Source: Rhizophlyctis rosea
Lineage: Eukaryota > Chytridiomycota > Chytridiomycetes > Rhizophlyctidales > Rhizophlyctidaceae
Direction of reading: 5' to 3'
DNA length: 64,000 bases
Assembly: GCA_027596075.1 (NCBI GenBank)
Contig: JADGJC010000009.1
Location: 1-64,000, forward strand
How positions within the stretch are numbered: position 1 is the stretch's first letter; every line of letters begins with the position of its first letter. A program made the position numbers and the translations under genes. Under the pieces are notes generated by a model. It had not been told where the DNA came from and searched no databases. It was given only the letters and a program-made list of their open reading frames with translations. Below, one piece after another: positions 33,358-45,407 of the stretch.

Positions 33358-34701
33358 ATGGACAGGTACAAGACAATTGGCAAGGTACAAATGCTTATAC
33401 CGCTCTCAGCAAAATTATTCAGATAGCTCTCGTGTCAAGTTCAATAATTTTCCCATAGATTGGAGAAGGCGCCCATGGTGTAGTGCTCAAAGCCAAATTC
33501 ATCGAAACCGGCGAAATAGTCGCCCTCAAAAAAGTCCCCCTCCGAAAACTGGAAGACGGCATCCCCAACACAATCCTCCGAGAAATAAAAGCCCTCCAAG
33601 AAATCGACCACCAAAATGTATCCAAACCCCCTTCCCATCCGCTTACCTACCCCTCCACGCACCCACTAACCCCCGAAAACCCCACCAGGTAGTAAAACTC
33701 CGCGAAGTCTTCCCCTCAGGGCCAAACTTCATCCTCTCCTTCGAATACATGCTCTCAGACCTCTCCGAAGTCCTCCGAAACGCCTCACAACCCCTCACCG
33801 AAGCCCAAATCAAAGCATACATGCTCATGCTCCTGAAGGGCGTTGCGTATTGTCATGAAAACGCTATTATGCATAGGGATTTGAAGCCGGCGAATTTGCT
33901 GATTAGTCCGACGGGGGTGTTGAAGTTGGCGGATTTTGGATTGGCGAGGGTGCACTGGAGTGGGGAAGGGGGGGAGGGGAGGCCGTATAGTCATCAGGTT
34001 GCCACCAGGTAAGAGCTTGAGATAATACAAAAGGCTGTTGGTTTTTGTGATAGTCAACCTTTCGGATAGGTGGTATCGAGCACCGGAGTTGCTTTATGGT
34101 GCACGAAAATATGACGCTGGTGTAGACCTTTGGGCAGTCGGCTGCATCTTTGGCGAACTCTTGAACCATTCTCCACTCTTCCCTGGACAAAACGATATCG
34201 ACCAACTTTATTGCGTGATCAGCATTCTAGGAACTCCAACGAAAGAGACGTGGCCTGTAAGTGGCATCTTTGGTCGTTCTACACAAGGTTGTGGATTTGC
34301 AGCACTGAACCAGCCAACAATCTTCGAACAGGACCTCGAATCCCTCCCCGACTATAACAAAATCCAATTCCCCTCCATGCCCGCCGTACCCCTGAACCAA
34401 ATCTGTCCTGACGCATCACAAGAAGCCGTCGATTTGCTCAAGAAATTTCTTGTATATCCGAGCTCGGAACGTATCCCAGCTAAAGAGGTTTGTGGAAAAC
34501 TCCACCTTGCACAGTTTCGTATCATCCAATCATATGATGATTGAACAAATCCAACAGGCGCTCCTCGACCCTTACTTCTTCCATCGACCCCTCCCAGCAC
34601 ATCATCTGGAGCTTCCCATTCCGAAACGTCAAGTCAGGGAACAGTTTGATGTGGATAAACCCTTGGATCTGCGTATATTCTTCCCGGCCGAGTCTACCTG
34701 A
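33358..34701 (+). CDS. CDK20: cyclin-dependent kinase 20 (cell cycle-related kinase, CCRK)
   Basis: Six exons (33358-33384, 33459-33617, 33689-34008, 34070-34256, 34332-34487, 34558-34701) encode 330 aa. The kinase domain starts at residue 1 and has the glycine loop IGEGAHGVV, the catalytic lysine in [16 protein letters not shown] (about 122-131), DFGLA (about 143) and [18 protein letters not shown]. Subfamily-specific strings distinguish it from CDK1/2/7: [37 protein letters not shown] and the C-terminal [11 protein letters not shown]. In animals and Chlamydomonas CDK20 controls cilium or flagellum length and assembly together with ICK/MAK kinases. Its presence fits an organism with a flagellated stage. 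Confidence 0.93.
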
Positions 34702-34826
34702 ATGCCCTCAATACCCTTCATCTGTACATATGCCCATCTTCCAAGAAATTCTGTATATATCTCGGAGCCCATCTCAAAAACCAATGGGGCATCAAATGCC
34801 ATTCGCAGAACAAAAAGTCCAATCAT

Positions 34827-37130
34827 CTATTTCGAGGGTTTGACTTCACTCTTCACCTCTACAACATGAAACTCCCTCATAAGCAGATTAAACATCGAAC
34901 CAAAGAACAGTGCCATAAGAGTACACGTCAACGTAATAACATTATACGGCATACTGAAATCCGGCGTCGGTAGCCGGATCAATATTGTCTCCGTGTACAT
35001 CCGCTCCGTCGTGACGCCGTCCGCCGATACGAGGGATACCATTCCAGACCTAAACGATAGGGTCAGATGAGACCACGCACTGATATCGCAAAATCATACA
35101 TAACGATCGCAGGTAGACTTACCCCAAATCCCACCCCCTCTCCGCATCAGGCCGATGCTCCGTATATCTTATGAACGCCATGTCGAAATCGATCGAAATG
35201 GTCGTGACGGACTCGGGCGGTAATTGCATGGCGAGTTCTAGTACAGTTGGCCGCACCCGATCGATTGCCGGTTGGAACATGGTTTCCTTTACTATATCTA
35301 CGTGGGAAGGGTAGTGGCCGTCAGCCTGGGGACATCTTAAGAGTTACCATATCTCGAACCAAACAAACCAGATTTACGATTGCCATTTGTCGATTCAATT
35401 TTGAGGGTATGGATGTACGGTTTGATGATCCACGGCAGACTCTCCAAGTATGTGATGTTGAGCGGCGTTTTGTTCCTGTTCTGCAAATCGATTGATAATC
35501 CCCCTCGTTCTTGCCCGTATCCTAAGAAGCACAAGGTAAGCTTCAGTAGATTGATCCCTCAGAGCGCAAATCATGACAAGTGCCTGAATGACGAACCTGT
35601 GAGGTAACGGTTCACTCGGAGGTCATGCATAGGTTTCGCGATTCCTACGCTCCGGAGCTTAGTGTTTCTCAGGACTGGCCGATCTACTTGCATGACGTAC
35701 TCACTGTAATCTATCGTGGTATTTCGCCACGTGATGCCCAGATCCAAATCCTTCGGTGTACCTATCGCTGTCTTCAACAACCATTCCGAGCTTGGCTTTG
35801 AGCTCATTCAGTGCTTACTTGAACTCAACGCATAAGTAGCCGTTATCGCACCATCCTCTTTCCTGGAGCGCACTGTCGTAGGTGGGTGTTTCCATTGAGC
35901 GCCACCGCCATCCTCGACAGTCACGCTCACATAGCTAGATGCTGCCAAAGGACAGGACCCAGCCAGCGTTCTATCAAATAAAGATCGGAACGACCATTCT
36001 GTTATCCCACGTTAGAGATTTCGTTCAATCATCTCTGTCGAAAACCAAAGTTTACCGAGCCCGCACCTTTTCTGTTGTCCAATCTAACAGGATCGAGCAC
36101 CACAGCCAAGGTCTGTTTGAATTCTAATGATCTTTCGCTGGGTATTGATGACTACTTGGGACGCTGGTGAGTGCAAATCGGAGAAGGTGAACGAAAGCAT
36201 GGTGAAGCCCCACATTTGAGATGTACCGCACATGTGTGCCCATGGAATGAAAATTCGTGTCGTATAGGCGGTACGCATTGAAGAGACTTGCCAATCCTGC
36301 CTGCATCATGACATTAGCGAATGCCTGAGATTCGCTTGTCGGGATGATTACCTTAGTTTGACAAGGCAATAACTTTGCCCAAGGGGTAAGATTCTCGGTA
36401 CATGTCATCTCCCGCGGAAGGGAGCTGTACCTGAGTTCCAAGCCTGACTTGTCTATCCAAACGGATGTAAACAATCACATTGTAATTCATTACAGCTTGC
36501 CAAGACGTCCCCACCTTTGGCTGCATCCGCATTGAACGATAGCCGCGGCCGGGCAGTATTCGACTGATCAATAAAGTTGAGTGATGCGCAAAACATGCCA
36601 GCCAGAGCATGCGTTAGCCCTTTCCATCGTGCGTCTGAACTGGTCCCTCAGCGTTAGCCAGTGCTCACACAAAAGCCCAAGCGCACGAGCACTGTACTTT
36701 GACGCGTTCAGCCAAGTCACCAGTTCCACACCCGTTGGAGCACTAAACTCTGAGCTTCCCCATCGATCATAGTTCCATCGTCCCTGGGTAAAAGTCAAGT
36801 GCAGCTCCTCAACGCCAAAAGTTTGGATGAGTTCGCCGACAGGTCGCGGGAGCAGCGAATAGTAGTTTTCTGCGGACAAAATATTCAGTTCGTCATCCGA
36901 GGGGATGCAGCCTCAAACAGAACGTCCAGAAGAAACGTACGATGTGCTTTATATATTGCTTCTTGTGAGAAACTCGATAGGAAGGTGAATTCTGCTAGGA
37001 CTTTGGAATCGTGAAGTTGGACGATGTTGAGGTGCTCGGAGAATACTTCTGGAGAGCTGGCAGCGGTCCGGCCCGCAACCAGAAGCACGCAGAGAGTGGA
37101 TAGCAGAGATGCTGATAGCCGCTCAAGCAT
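34827..37130 (-). CDS. GPI16: GPI transamidase subunit PIG-T/GPI16
   Basis: PIG-T is the large luminal subunit of the GPI transamidase that attaches GPI anchors to proteins in the ER. I resolve ten phase-consistent exons on the minus strand: 37130-36941, 36869-36698, 36639-36515, 36452-36227, 36137-36067, 35998-35819, 35767-35597, 35521-35348, 35297-35123 and 35049-34827. They give 568 aa, the family's usual size. A signal peptide is at the N-terminus ([17 protein letters not shown]). Family blocks follow: [68 protein letters not shown] and [13 protein letters not shown], then one C-terminal membrane helix. The conserved Cys of the CTENLTPW block, which in human PIGT forms a disulfide to GPI8/PIGK, is present. 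The 51-bp intron at 35768-35818 is the least certain junction. Confidence 0.93.
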
Positions 37131-37477
37131 TATGTCGTCGTAAGTTGGGACACGATGACAGATCTTATGGTGTTCAATTCCATGGGAAAGAAGGAGCTGG
37201 AAAGTGGAGGGAGCTGTTGACGGGGGGCCTGGGGCTCCCGGGGCACCTCAACTTGTGTCCCGACACCCCTGGGACCGGTGGCACCTGCAATGAATGCACG
37301 TGATAACGCCACAAAGACACGCGTCGCCTCCTTGCGCCTGTGCCTCCAAAGCGTGGGGGGCTCAATACCCCTCCCTTCCACACCCTGCCTCTTCTCATCT
37401 TCTACTGCTCATCGCCATCTCGCACTTTCCCACACCCTAAGTCTGCCTGGAAGCATCCATTGAAAATCATTGCCAAT
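37131..37477. promoter_or_regulatory. divergent promoter region (PIG-T / FBPase)
   Basis: 347 bp between head-to-head starts. It contains a CACGTG E-box palindrome near 37297 and a GC-rich block with GGGGCCTGGGGCTCCCGGGG-like symmetry. Regulation of FBPase by a bHLH-type factor is speculation based on the motif only. Confidence 0.4.
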
Positions 37478-39006
37478 ATGTCGTCAGACATGGAAAATCG
37501 AGAAGACCTTCGTACCGACTTCAAAACACTCACATCAGACATTCTCCACCGCCAACAACGCACCGGACAGGCAACAGGTGACTTGACCATCCTACTGAAC
37601 GCCATTTCATCCGCATGCAAATGGATATCAAACGTGGTCAGGAAGGCAGAGCTTTTGAAAGTGTAAGTCTGCTGTCCCTGTCATCAGACACTTTACCACA
37701 CCGTCGCGTAGACAGGTCTGACCCTTTCATATCAAACAGCATTGGCGTCACAGGCAGCACCAACGTCCAAGCCGAAGAAGTGAAGAAACTCGACATCCTC
37801 TCGAATCAAATCATGTGCAACTTACTCAGGGACTCGGGGAAAACGGCGGTACTCGTTTCCGAGGAGTTGGAAGACGCAATCTTCATCGACGCTCACGACC
37901 GTGGGAAGTACTGCGTTTGCTTTGATCCGCTCGATGGGTCTTCCAACATCGACTGTGGTGTCTCGATTGGAACTATTTTTGGAATATACAAGGTGGTGAG
38001 TATGTCTGTGTTTGCACTGTAAGGTGGCATTCATCACACATGTTGCGCGGATGTACTATTCTATTGCTGGACACCAAACATGCATTGCAAAACCTTGGCG
38101 GATTGGCAATGCCGACTTTGGCGCAATGACGCTTGAAGTGTTGGATCAGAAGGAAACCACAAATTCACACCATTACTCTCCTATGTCTACAGGCGGACAC
38201 CAAGGCCACGCCGAGTGTCAAAGATGTGCTGCGCCCCGGAACGGAAATGGTCACGGCAGGTAAGATTGACTTTGTTGATGCGTTCCACACCGACTGCTCA
38301 TATCAAGCCAAACACTTGCAGGTTATTGCATGTACGGCAGTTCGACGGTCATGGTAATCACCATGGTCGGCTCGAACGAGGTGAACGGATACACGCTGGA
38401 CCCTCACATTGGCGAATTCGTCCTGACACATCGGAATGCAAGTCACCGTTTCATGCTCGCAGTCGTTGAGTGGGTCAATACGAAATACAGCTGACATTGA
38501 GTAATTTAACCACAATAGCTCAAGCTCGGCAAGAAGAAGATATACTCCATCAATGAAGGCAACGCCCACACCTTCGACGAGGCCATCAAGGGATACATCA
38601 ACTCCGTCAAGTTCCCACCGCCTGGTCATCAGGGGAAGTTCACGCCCTACACGGCCCGTTACGTCGGTTCTATGGTGGCAGATGTGTGTTATCTCAAACA
38701 AAATACCCCTCATCATTCAAAGTCCCGACACCAAAATTAAACCACATCCCACAGATCCACCGTACACTCCTCTACGGCGGCATCTTCCTCTACCCTGGCG
38801 GCAAGCTCCGCGTCCTGTACGAATGCTTCCCCATGGCCCTTCTCATCGAAGCAGCTGGCGGGAAGGCCTCCACCGGCCGCAAACGCATCCTCGACCTGAC
38901 CCCGGATAACATCCATGCGCGGTCGCCAATTGTGCTGGGAACCAAGGAAGAGGTCGAGGCCGTTGAAGAATGGTATCGCAAAACGGACGCGGGAAAGTCG
39001 GCATGA
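37478..39006 (+). CDS. FBP1: fructose-1,6-bisphosphatase
   Basis: The enzyme hydrolyses fructose-1,6-bisphosphate in gluconeogenesis. Six phase-consistent exons (37478-37662, 37740-37995, 38193-38259, 38322-38437, 38519-38683, 38755-39006) encode 346 aa. Active-site and metal motifs are clear: GSTNVQ, VSEELED, the family signature [13 protein letters not shown] (about residues 122-134), [10 protein letters not shown], the substrate site RYVGSMVAD and [27 protein letters not shown]. The intron at 38438-38518 starts with GC (GCAAGT) rather than GT; it is required to keep the frame and the family sequence. The second intron (37996-38192, 197 bp) is long for this genome. Confidence 0.96.
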
Positions 39007-39186
39007 CCGCGTGATTTGTAAATATGTATCTATGTGACACTTGATGGCGTTGGTGGCATGTGTACTCTATTCTGTTTTTGACGAAGAGTTCGATGACAGA
39101 CCAATGTTATAATGACAAGCTACCATTCATGTAGCTATTTCAAGTTCCACCTATCCTATACCAAACAACAGCCAAAAGAAATGTCA

Positions 39187-40798
39187 CTATCTATGCAATT
39201 CACTATCTACACTTCTCCCCACCCCAGAATCCCGCCGCATGCGATCTTTCAAACCAAACTTTTGAAACAAGTTCGTAATGCTGGTCGCAATCACACCGGC
39301 GTTGTTCATCTACCCATAAGGTAAAGAAGCAAGAAAAGATGGGATGAAACCACTATCGAGGGGAAGACGTTTCCCATTTCACAAGGCACGTCACCCGAAA
39401 ACCCATAAACAGCAATAAATACGCATTTCCCACGCACCTGGTACCCCCCACTCAAACACACAACAACCGGCACACCTCTCTCCAAACAACTCCCAACAAC
39501 CAACTCATCCCTCTCTACCACCGCCTCAGCCGTCAACATCATCCCACCCAACGGATCACCCTCTAAACAGTCCGTGCCCGCATTGTAACATACCAAGTCT
39601 GGCTGGGACTTCTCGAACGCGGTGGCGAGGGTTGTGCGGAGGAGGGAGAGGTATGGTGTGGGTGTTGTGAGGGTTGTGGTGGTTAGGGGTATTGGGTATG
39701 TTATGGCTGATTTGGCGTTTGTGTCGTTGGGAAAAATGTGGGTGTTGTAGGCTGGTGCGGAGGGAAGTTTGGCAATGTGTGTGGCTGGAGGGGGGAGATG
39801 ACGATGAGGGAACCTTACCGTCTAGAATGTGTACGCGGTCGTCTTCTATGAACGAGCGTTCGACGCCGTTGCCCTAAACAAATGGTTAAATGCCACCCAG
39901 ATAGTCTGGCAAGTAGCAAAACGCAGACCTTCCTTAGCCAGTTCAGCAGCGTACCCCATTCTACGTACCTGATGCGCATCCAGGTCTACGTACAGCACAC
40001 GTCGGACGGATGGGAATTTCTCAAACACGTTTTGGATACAAAGTGCCCAATCTACAGGAGAAAGGAAACAAAACACGATTTTCCGAACAAGTTACGAAAT
40101 GGGATAAAGTGAACAATCAAACACCTCCCCCACTCACCTGCATAAACACAAAACCCACTCCCCTGATTCCCACTAGCATGGTGGTACCCTCCTCCTAAAT
40201 TGATCGCCCACCCGTACTGCATGGCCAATTCTCCTGCGAGGATCGTCCCGCCTACGAACCGAACATCGAGATGAAATCGTCAGCTATTGGTCCCGCCTGC
40301 CTCGACATGATGTAGCAACCTCCCTCACCCGTAGCACAAAGCATAGGATCCAGAATCTTCCTCCTAGACACCCGAACCGGCAACATCGACACAATAGGTA
40401 CTTCCAATATCCTTCAATTATCAATCTCTGTCAGCACCTCTCCACCCTCCCACTCATTCCGAACCCCAACATACCGCGTTAAAACCCCCCTCCCCCCCAA
40501 ACTCTCCAAATACACCTCACTATGAACCTTCATCAATTCTTCTCTTGTAGGTTTTGAAGGCTCATACGTCTGTGAAGCATCGAAGAGTTTTTTGTCCCGC
40601 GTTAAGATGGAAAATATTCGACCGTACTTCTGGGAATCGAAGGAGTGGAGTTTTTCGAGGCCGAAGACGGAGATGTTGTATTTTGGGCTGTGGTGAGGGA
40701 AGCGGGAAGAGGTTGGAGGGTGCGGTTGGTGGTGGTGGGAGGTGAGGGGTGGGACGGTACCTGTATACGATTGGCAGTTTTTGTGGTGACGATGACAT
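39187..40798 (-). CDS. class IV histone deacetylase, HDAC11-like
   Basis: Eight phase-consistent exons on the minus strand (40798-40761, 40687-40475, 40411-40329, 40251-40138, 40051-39969, 39873-39819, 39751-39438, 39309-39187) encode 340 aa, matching the roughly 350 aa of HDAC11. The arginase-fold motifs are complete: NLGGGYHHASGNQGSGFCVYAD with the catalytic His pair, DLDAHQGNGVER with the zinc-binding Asp and His, YNAGTDCLEGDPLGG with the third zinc ligand, and the catalytic Tyr loop LSGGYQ. Class IV enzymes act on histones, and HDAC11 is an efficient lysine defatty-acylase. Dikaryotic yeasts generally rely on class I, class II and sirtuin enzymes, so this class supports an early-diverging fungus. 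Confidence 0.93.
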
Positions 40799-41350
40799 GG
40801 CGGTGAGGGGTGTAGATTTTGTGAAAAGGGTGAGGTTGGTGAGGTGGGCGGTGGACAGCGTTTTAGTGTGCTAGCCTGGTAAAAGGGAAAACAAGCCGCT
40901 CAAGATGGAAGCGATTGAGCGGAGGAAGGGAACGAAGGGAATGGCGTGGGAACAGCGCGGGAAGGAAGGCTGCGAAAGGGTTGGAAAGCTGGTGGCACAG
41001 TTGTGGCTGCCTGCTCCTTCAGGATCAGGGTCCTATTGAAAGTTCCTCACCGTCTGGTCCATGTCAATCAAAGCGTACACATTTTAAAGAAGGAACCAAA
41101 CCGACAAAATGAACCAAACTACGAGTTGAACTGCATTATTATTATTTGCATACTACTTTGATCGATGTAAAACAAATTTGCCGACATATACATTAAACTG
41201 CAAGTCCCTTCCCAACCCTTATTACCCCAAGCAATTATGTACTACCCGAAATTTATACAAGATACCCCGACTTAATCCATATCAAGCAAATAGAAACGTA
41301 AATAAAAAAATAGAAAGATAAAAAGAAATGTAGGAACGTAACCCCCACAA
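40799..41350. other. intergenic region
   Basis: No gene is recognised. The right half is A-rich with short repeats of AAATAGAAA type and probably represents the 3' end of the secreted-protein gene. The left end is the HDAC promoter. Confidence 0.4.
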
Positions 41351-43525
41351 TTAGTCATCCAACAGATCAAGGACGTACTCCTCCTCCTCGTCCATAACAT
41401 CCTCCTCCGGTACCAGCTCCCTAGGAAGCACAAACACGCTGGACCGCTTGGTGAGACGCCGAGTTGCGGTGAGATCCAGCGGGCAAGGTGATTTCGCTTC
41501 GAAATCGCATGTAAACCCGCGCGTCAAGGGGATGCAGGCAGTGCCTTCGCTGCAGTTGCGGTTTTGCCAGGTGGAGGTGAAGCCGGTTGTGGAGGTGGTA
41601 GAGACGTTCGCTGTAAACATGAGGTTAATAAGTCTCATGTGATCAATGGCGTCCCATCAACAAGCAATGAAGTTGACGTACCAATGCACTGAACCCATTG
41701 GCGACCTGAGCACATGGGGCGGTCCGTCTTGACGTCGCATGCGGTGCCATCGGGAATGACGGGGGCGCATGTAGGAGTGGGCGTCGCACTGGTCCTGGTG
41801 CGGGAAGTGCGAGTGTGATGGGTGCGGGTCCTTGTCTTTCTTGTCCTAGTGCGGGTGTGCCTCGTCCTGGTCCTGGTCTTGCGTGTCTTCGTGCGGTGGC
41901 ATTTGGTGTGATGGTGGTGGTGATGGTGATGATGGTGCTTGCGGGTGGTAGTAGTCGGTGTCGCCTCAGACTCGGATTCGGACTCGAGCTCGGCAAGATT
42001 GGTGGCGGTCGGCGTACCAGTGACCGTTTCCGAGACCGACTGAGTAGCAACGCAGGCACCAGGGATGAGGGCGTTGAGCACGGCGTTGGTAAGGTCTTGG
42101 TTGTCGCACTGACAAGAGATGTCAACGCCGAACGGAAGGAGGCCATTTGGCGTGCACTGGAAAAGATGAATGAGATTTTCATGTCCCATGAGAACAATCT
42201 CTGCCATTAGAACCTACTCGGTTGGTGGTCACAGGTAGGAACCCTTCTCCAGTACAGGTCGTGTCGCAATTGTACTCGAAGTCCGTACAGAATGCTGCTT
42301 CGTCGCTAATGACGCCGTTGCTGATGCAAGCAGGCGGGGAGGACGTGGCCGTGGCGGGTGCAGTGAAGCTCGCCTGAACCGTGGAATGTGCGCACGTCTG
42401 CGAAGGCTGGAGCGGGTTGTCAATGTCGGAGAGATCTTGTCGGCAGATGTCCCTGTTGACCGATAGATCGCAGCTCACTCGCGGGTCGCATGCGGCGTTA
42501 ATTGGACGGTCTGCGATGGCCGCATCGATGCTGGAGGGGCCGTCGGATGCATAGCAGTATGCTCCTGCTTCTGCATTGACGTTGGTGGTGATCACATCGA
42601 GTGATGGTCCAGCAGCCTTGAGGCAATCCGTGGCTTCTGGGATGTTGCTCGGGGCTGGGCAGTTCAGGTCGGGAGTGCCTGCAAACAGTCATTGATGAGC
42701 CGGGCTCACACTCACACACAAAGTCTGAGCATATTACCTCCAGTAACTGATAGGAGCGAGCAGCTGTATACTGGACTTGGGGAGTTGCCGGGCAATGCAA
42801 CCATTTGCAAGACGTAGCGGCCATCGGCAAGGTTGTACGGAACCGTGATCGTGGTGTCGTATCGCTCGTCGTCGGACTCAGCGCTTTGCCACAAGCAGCC
42901 GGGTCTACCGTCGCAAGGGTGAACGCATGTGCCGAAGGCGAAGCGGCCCTCCCGTTGGTCGTAGCCGAAGCAGGTTGTCTTGAGAACATTTCTGAGGTGA
43001 AAATATATGTCAATGACTGGTGACCGATGTATTCAAAGGAGATGAAGGACAACGCAGCAGACTACAAATCAACATTGATGCTCACCGATCGAAGTTGACA
43101 GCATCACCAGCATCGGCTTCCGCAACGAGAGCAAGACGAACATATCCTCCTCCTTGATTGCCGGACACCCATCCAACCTTCAGTCGGTCGCCAGCTGTGA
43201 CTTGTGTAACGGGACGGCCATTGGAACTGGCGGGTTCGCAAGGTCCTGTGGTGCTTCCGAGACGGTCAACGGAAGGGTTGAAGGAGGACGGACAGCTGAA
43301 GTAGAAGTACGGGAAACGAGTCATGAGACATATGGCATAATGCAATGATATCCCGCATGGCACCATTCAAGCATAACTACATGGCTCAACCTACCTCAAC
43401 CAGACGCTGGGAGCAACTGGGGCAACCAAAGCAGCACCAGTCTCCGTCTGTGCGAGGACTTGCACCGCGCATGTTGATGCCACAGCGAGTGCGAGCAGTC
43501 GCCTTGAAGGGAGTATGAGCATCAT
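41351..43525 (-). CDS. secreted protein with CBM19-like C-terminus and His/Arg-Thr-rich linker
   Basis: Six phase-consistent exons on the minus strand (43525-43395, 43295-43086, 42991-42738, 42678-42218, 42156-41682, 41610-41351) encode 596 aa. A signal peptide (LILPSRRLLALAVASTCA) opens the protein. An N-terminal Cys-rich beta-type domain follows (about residues 44-200), then a second Cys-rich region. Next comes a linker with about ten consecutive His and many RT/KT dipeptides (about residues 400-460). The C-terminal Cys pattern GTACD...CSGRQWVQC...NCSEGTACI...FTCDF resembles chitin-binding module CBM19. The mature N-terminus is not His, so it is not a standard copper monooxygenase. A role at chitin or cell wall is inferred. 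The protein ends in an acidic tail. Confidence 0.78.
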
Positions 43526-43704
43526 GACAGGATGCGCAGAAGCGTGTAGTTGTTTATAGGTGTGTAGGAATAGGATGTAAAGACTGGGTGTTTGAGCCAA
43601 GAAAAATGTCTGGTCGCGACACCCAAAAAAAGTGGGGTAGAGGTGATTGATGTGATCGAAGCAAGTGAAAGAGGATGATGGCGGGGGAATGAGGATGGGC
43701 AGTG

Positions 43705-43713
43705 ATATATATA
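43705..43713 (-). promoter_or_regulatory. TATA-like element
   Basis: A TATATATA run lies about 180 bp upstream of the ATG at 43525 on the minus strand. It is the only strong TATA-like string before that gene. Confidence 0.35.
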
Positions 43714-45310
43714 GGCGTGGACCAGACTGACGATGAGTGTCTGATGGTGACTGATGGGTATTATTGTCACACTTTCCCACGCCTCCCGGATGGATGAGTG
43801 TTCACGGTATAGATGACGCGTAATCAAAAATCATCGCGTAGACTCGGAGAAATAAGGGGAGTCTCTGACTGTTGTATGGTTGAAGTGTGGCGTGGTTGAA
43901 TGTTTATTTACAATCATGTCGCATGTGCCACTACGCGATATCTTGGCGAGAACGGGAAGGGCCCTCTTACAGACATCCAGGGAACTACTACTGAACATGA
44001 CACGCCACCAAGGATAGATCTTCCAATCAGGGTGGGTCCATGATGACACATTGTCTGGCCGATGGATGGTATAATGCAATACTACGTATCATTCCATAGG
44101 GATCCATACTTTCCCACACTCCCATACAACATGTTTGTCGGTGCCAAGGAATGAGTGCACCTACCTGAACCCTGGGGTCCACCGCGTGGACGCGTCACCG
44201 TGTTCACACATTCCTCCGGCCCAAACTGGCCACATTGAAAAGACTCGGCAGTGGCACTGGCTTGATGCATGTAGAAGTCTCGGACACTTTGTCCCACGTT
44301 CCTATTACGCCATGTTTGGGCATGAATGATGTCATCACATTATCAGAGTGCTGAAGAGTTAAAATTGCGACTGGGACTGGACGTCTCAATATTGAATTCA
44401 TTGCATCGAGTTCGCCGTCGGTAGTCATCAATTTCTGAAATTGTGGATTGAGTACTGTCAGCAGAAGATCAATACCGGGTCAAACCGGCACCGCATGATG
44501 CAGTTGAGCTAATCATAGCTGCTGCATACTCACGATGAGAGTCAACATCGACGGGGTTGGCCGCACTGGAGATAGAAGCCGTTCTTGAAAAATAATAGCT
44601 GAGGTCAACCGGCATGATCATGAAAGGCATGTCTGCATGTTGGTATTTCTACAAGTCGGAAACTCGATGTTCAAGCGCGGCATGAAGCTGAATCTGATGT
44701 GGGGTAAATGGTGGTTCCCTACGAACTACACTATTCAAATATCACCCTCAGCATCCCAACTCGTGAATGACAAAGGGCTCTTTAGGTTTTTGAAGCGCAA
44801 CCTCCGCGCACATGTTGCTCCACAGTGGCGCACCATTGTCCAAATCAGTCCAGTCACACAAAGCTGGGTCATCGTTACTTGATACCGTACAACATGCAAC
44901 TGCCGCGCTGGGGGCCTGCAGCGGCTGCAGCCTGCAGAGCAGCTGAAATGTCCATTCCCTATCGGAAGACTCCGTTGTTGTGGAGGGAGTCCGACGGACT
45001 CCAACAGAGCCATAAGAGTGAAGGAACTTGTAAAGATCCTCATTTCTCCACCAAACAGTGGCGCTCCGCACCTTTTTGGGTGAAGTCGTACAAGTCTTCG
45101 TCAATACACGCGAGGTTGACTACTCTGTACCCCAACCTAAATTGGATATTGCCACTCCATTTGAGGTTTGGATGAAACGGTGGGTGTTGCCACATGTCGC
45201 TTCGATGGGAACTTTGCAAGGAGCTTCAGTGTAGTGGTATCTTACCTTGTTGTTGAGGATGGAATCCCAGACTTGCCTGCAATTGAGCATACACAGAGCG
45301 TTCAATTCAC

Positions 45311-45316
45311 TATAAA
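45311..45316 (+). promoter_or_regulatory. TATA box of AA9 gene
   Basis: TATAAA sits 97 bp before the ATG of the AA9 gene, a fitting distance for a highly inducible secreted enzyme. Confidence 0.5.
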
Positions 45317-45407
45317 ATGCGCACACAAACGCTCCTCTCCCCAACACTCCAAGCAGCCAACTTCCCCCATCCCTCCAAACCACATCCCTCACATTGCAAC
45401 CACCACC

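Larger units (their letters stand above)
43526..45407. other. 1.9-kb divergent intergenic region between two secreted-protein genes
   Basis: No supported gene. Minus-strand frames at 44735-45104 and a plus-strand frame at 44637-44882 overlap one another and lack family features. TATA-type motifs lie close to each flanking gene (see separate entries). The length is large for this window and may hold upstream activating sites for polysaccharide-degrading genes. Confidence 0.4.

Noticed and set aside
36327..36353. 27-nt intron in PIG-T
   Set aside because: The segment is in frame without a stop and reading through it gives a continuous family-like sequence, so no intron is needed.
37174..37398. 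Minus-strand open frames in the PIG-T/FBPase promoter
   Set aside because: They lie in a GC-rich divergent promoter, lack domains and would overlap the FBPase leader.
44637..45104. Overlapping open frames on both strands between the two secreted-protein genes
   Set aside because: Several frames overlap, none has family features and no exon chain can be built.
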